A stretch of 33,048 nucleotides of DNA from Lentisphaeria bacterium (GTDB lineage: Bacteria > Verrucomicrobiota > Lentisphaeria > Victivallales > UBA1829), in the NCBI GenBank assembly GCA_017646015.1, contig JAGCNI010000021.1:1-33048 (forward strand). The letters are read 5' to 3'. Under the pieces are notes generated by a model. The model made no database searches. It saw only the letters and a program-made list of their open reading frames with translations, and was not told where the DNA came from. Both the position numbers and the translations under genes were made by a program. Below, piece by piece: positions 32,389 to 33,048 of the stretch (position 1 is its first letter; each line of letters begins with the position of its first letter).

Positions 32389-33048
32389 TCAGAATGCCAC
32401 ACCAGCCAGAGGATTCAAGCCGTACACAAAAGCATTATGCTTAATTAGGTATGCGGCAGGGGTTCCGTTCGGTTTGGTGAAAACTCTATTGGGTTTGGCA
32501 TCCCAATATCTGCGGTTTTGAGTTTCAACGTGACCGTCAAAATATCCCCAGTTGGCATATCCGAGAACTTCTGCGGTTGCCATTGTTGTGAATGGACGCG
32601 GACGGGGATCTTTTCTGCCATGACGGAATGCCGCATAATAAGGAATCTGATTGAAATTGTTGGCACAACCGCCATCCGCAGCAAAAACCGCAGCGGTCGG
32701 TTCAGTTACAGCGGTGATCTTCTTGGCAGGATAAGTCATTCCCCACCCGGAAATACCGCTGGCATAAGCATTGACAATATAATCACCCTGATTGTTATTG
32801 TGTGACTCGGAAGGACATTTGAAAGTTCCTTTGCAATAATCAGGAACCCAGGTCGGACCGTATCCGCCTTGAACCATGACGCCTACCCATGAATAGGTCG
32901 GACTGCCTGCCACATAACTGACAATGATCCAATCTTTGTAGTCATTGACATACTGACTGTGAGCCAAAGTGATTGTTTTCAGGTTATTGACACAGGAAAT
33001 GGTTCTTGCACGTTCTCTTGCCTGGTTCAGGGCAGGAAGCAGCATTCC
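32389..33048 (-). CDS. Pseudopilin-like DUF1559/H-X9-DG protein, 5' end missing
   Basis: The C-terminal 219 codons of a protein cut by the window edge. The visible start GMLLPALNQARERAR is the downstream half of a type IV prepilin-like N-terminal helix, whose cleavage motif and FTLIELLVVIAIIA-type helix must lie outside. The C-terminal part is Gly/Asn/Tyr-rich and contains FAADGGCANN and the YFDGHVETQNRRYWD motif typical of DUF1559/H-X9-DG pseudopilins, a family expanded in Lentisphaerota and Planctomycetes. It is the first gene seen in the glycan operon and is likely surface-exposed or in the periplasm. Whether it builds a fibre is not known. Confidence 0.85.
   Translation of the reverse strand, partial: GMLLPALNQARERARTISCVNNLKTITLAHSQYVNDYKDWIIVSYVAGSPTYSWVGVMVQGGYGPTWVPDYCKGTFKCPSESHNNNQGDYIVNAYASGISGWGMTYPAKKITAVTEPTAAVFAADGGCANNFNQIPYYAAFRHGRKDPRPRPFTTMATAEVLGYANWGYFDGHVETQNRRYWDAKPNRVFTKPNGTPAAYLIKHNAFVYGLNPLAGVAF

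Overview
The window looks like a chromosomal segment from a Lentisphaerota/Victivallales-type member of the PVC superphylum. The evidence is a secreted DUF1549/DUF1553-type protein beside a PPC-domain protein, an ECF-type sigma factor joined to a membrane Ser/Thr-kinase-like TPR protein, tandem secretin-like proteins without other secretion genes, a DUF1559-like pseudopilin at the head of a polysaccharide-degradation operon, moderate GC, and Shine-Dalgarno starts of the AGGA/GGAG type. This assignment is inferred from gene content only.

Left part (1-7870, genes on +): a gene-free leader of about 640 bases carries three tandem copies of a ~128-base element, each with a long perfect palindrome, then a 21-base triplet repeat and a good promoter. 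A tight operon follows: DUF1549/DUF1553-like secreted protein, PPC-domain secreted protein and a chorismatase/RidA-like cytosolic protein. Next come a sigma factor and a kinase-like receptor with overlapping stop and start codons.

Middle part (7893-17598, genes on -): pyrE, a nucleoside 2-deoxyribosyltransferase-like gene behind a secreted beta-rich protein, a FeoA-domain protein, two paralogous secretin-like proteins in tandem, a large protein of unknown function, rluD and lgt. A second, inverted copy of the palindromic element lies at about 15.69-15.77 kb. Its hairpin arms carry compensatory changes relative to the tandem copies.

Housekeeping block (17713-25401, mostly +): dedA-type membrane protein, purM, a tiny exported His/Lys-rich protein, tRNA-Cys (on -), prmA behind a possible structured leader, an esterase, a signal peptidase I with a large insertion, a cytidylate kinase fused to a YbgC-like thioesterase, a nitroreductase and a small membrane protein.

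Right part (25411-33048, genes on -): a five-gene catabolic cluster. In transcription order it has a pseudopilin (cut by the window edge), a secreted beta-galactosidase-like TIM-barrel protein, a BNR/Asp-box sialidase-like protein, a cytosolic TIM-barrel glycosidase-like protein and a secreted acetyl-xylan-esterase-like protein. Together these suggest uptake and deacetylation/hydrolysis of a decorated glycan.

The most noteworthy items are the dispersed palindromic element with covarying arms, the cmk-ybgC fusion, the degenerate kinase-TPR receptor coupled to a sigma factor, the orphan secretin pair, and the pseudopilin-led glycan locus. No phage, insertion sequence, CRISPR array or rRNA was seen.
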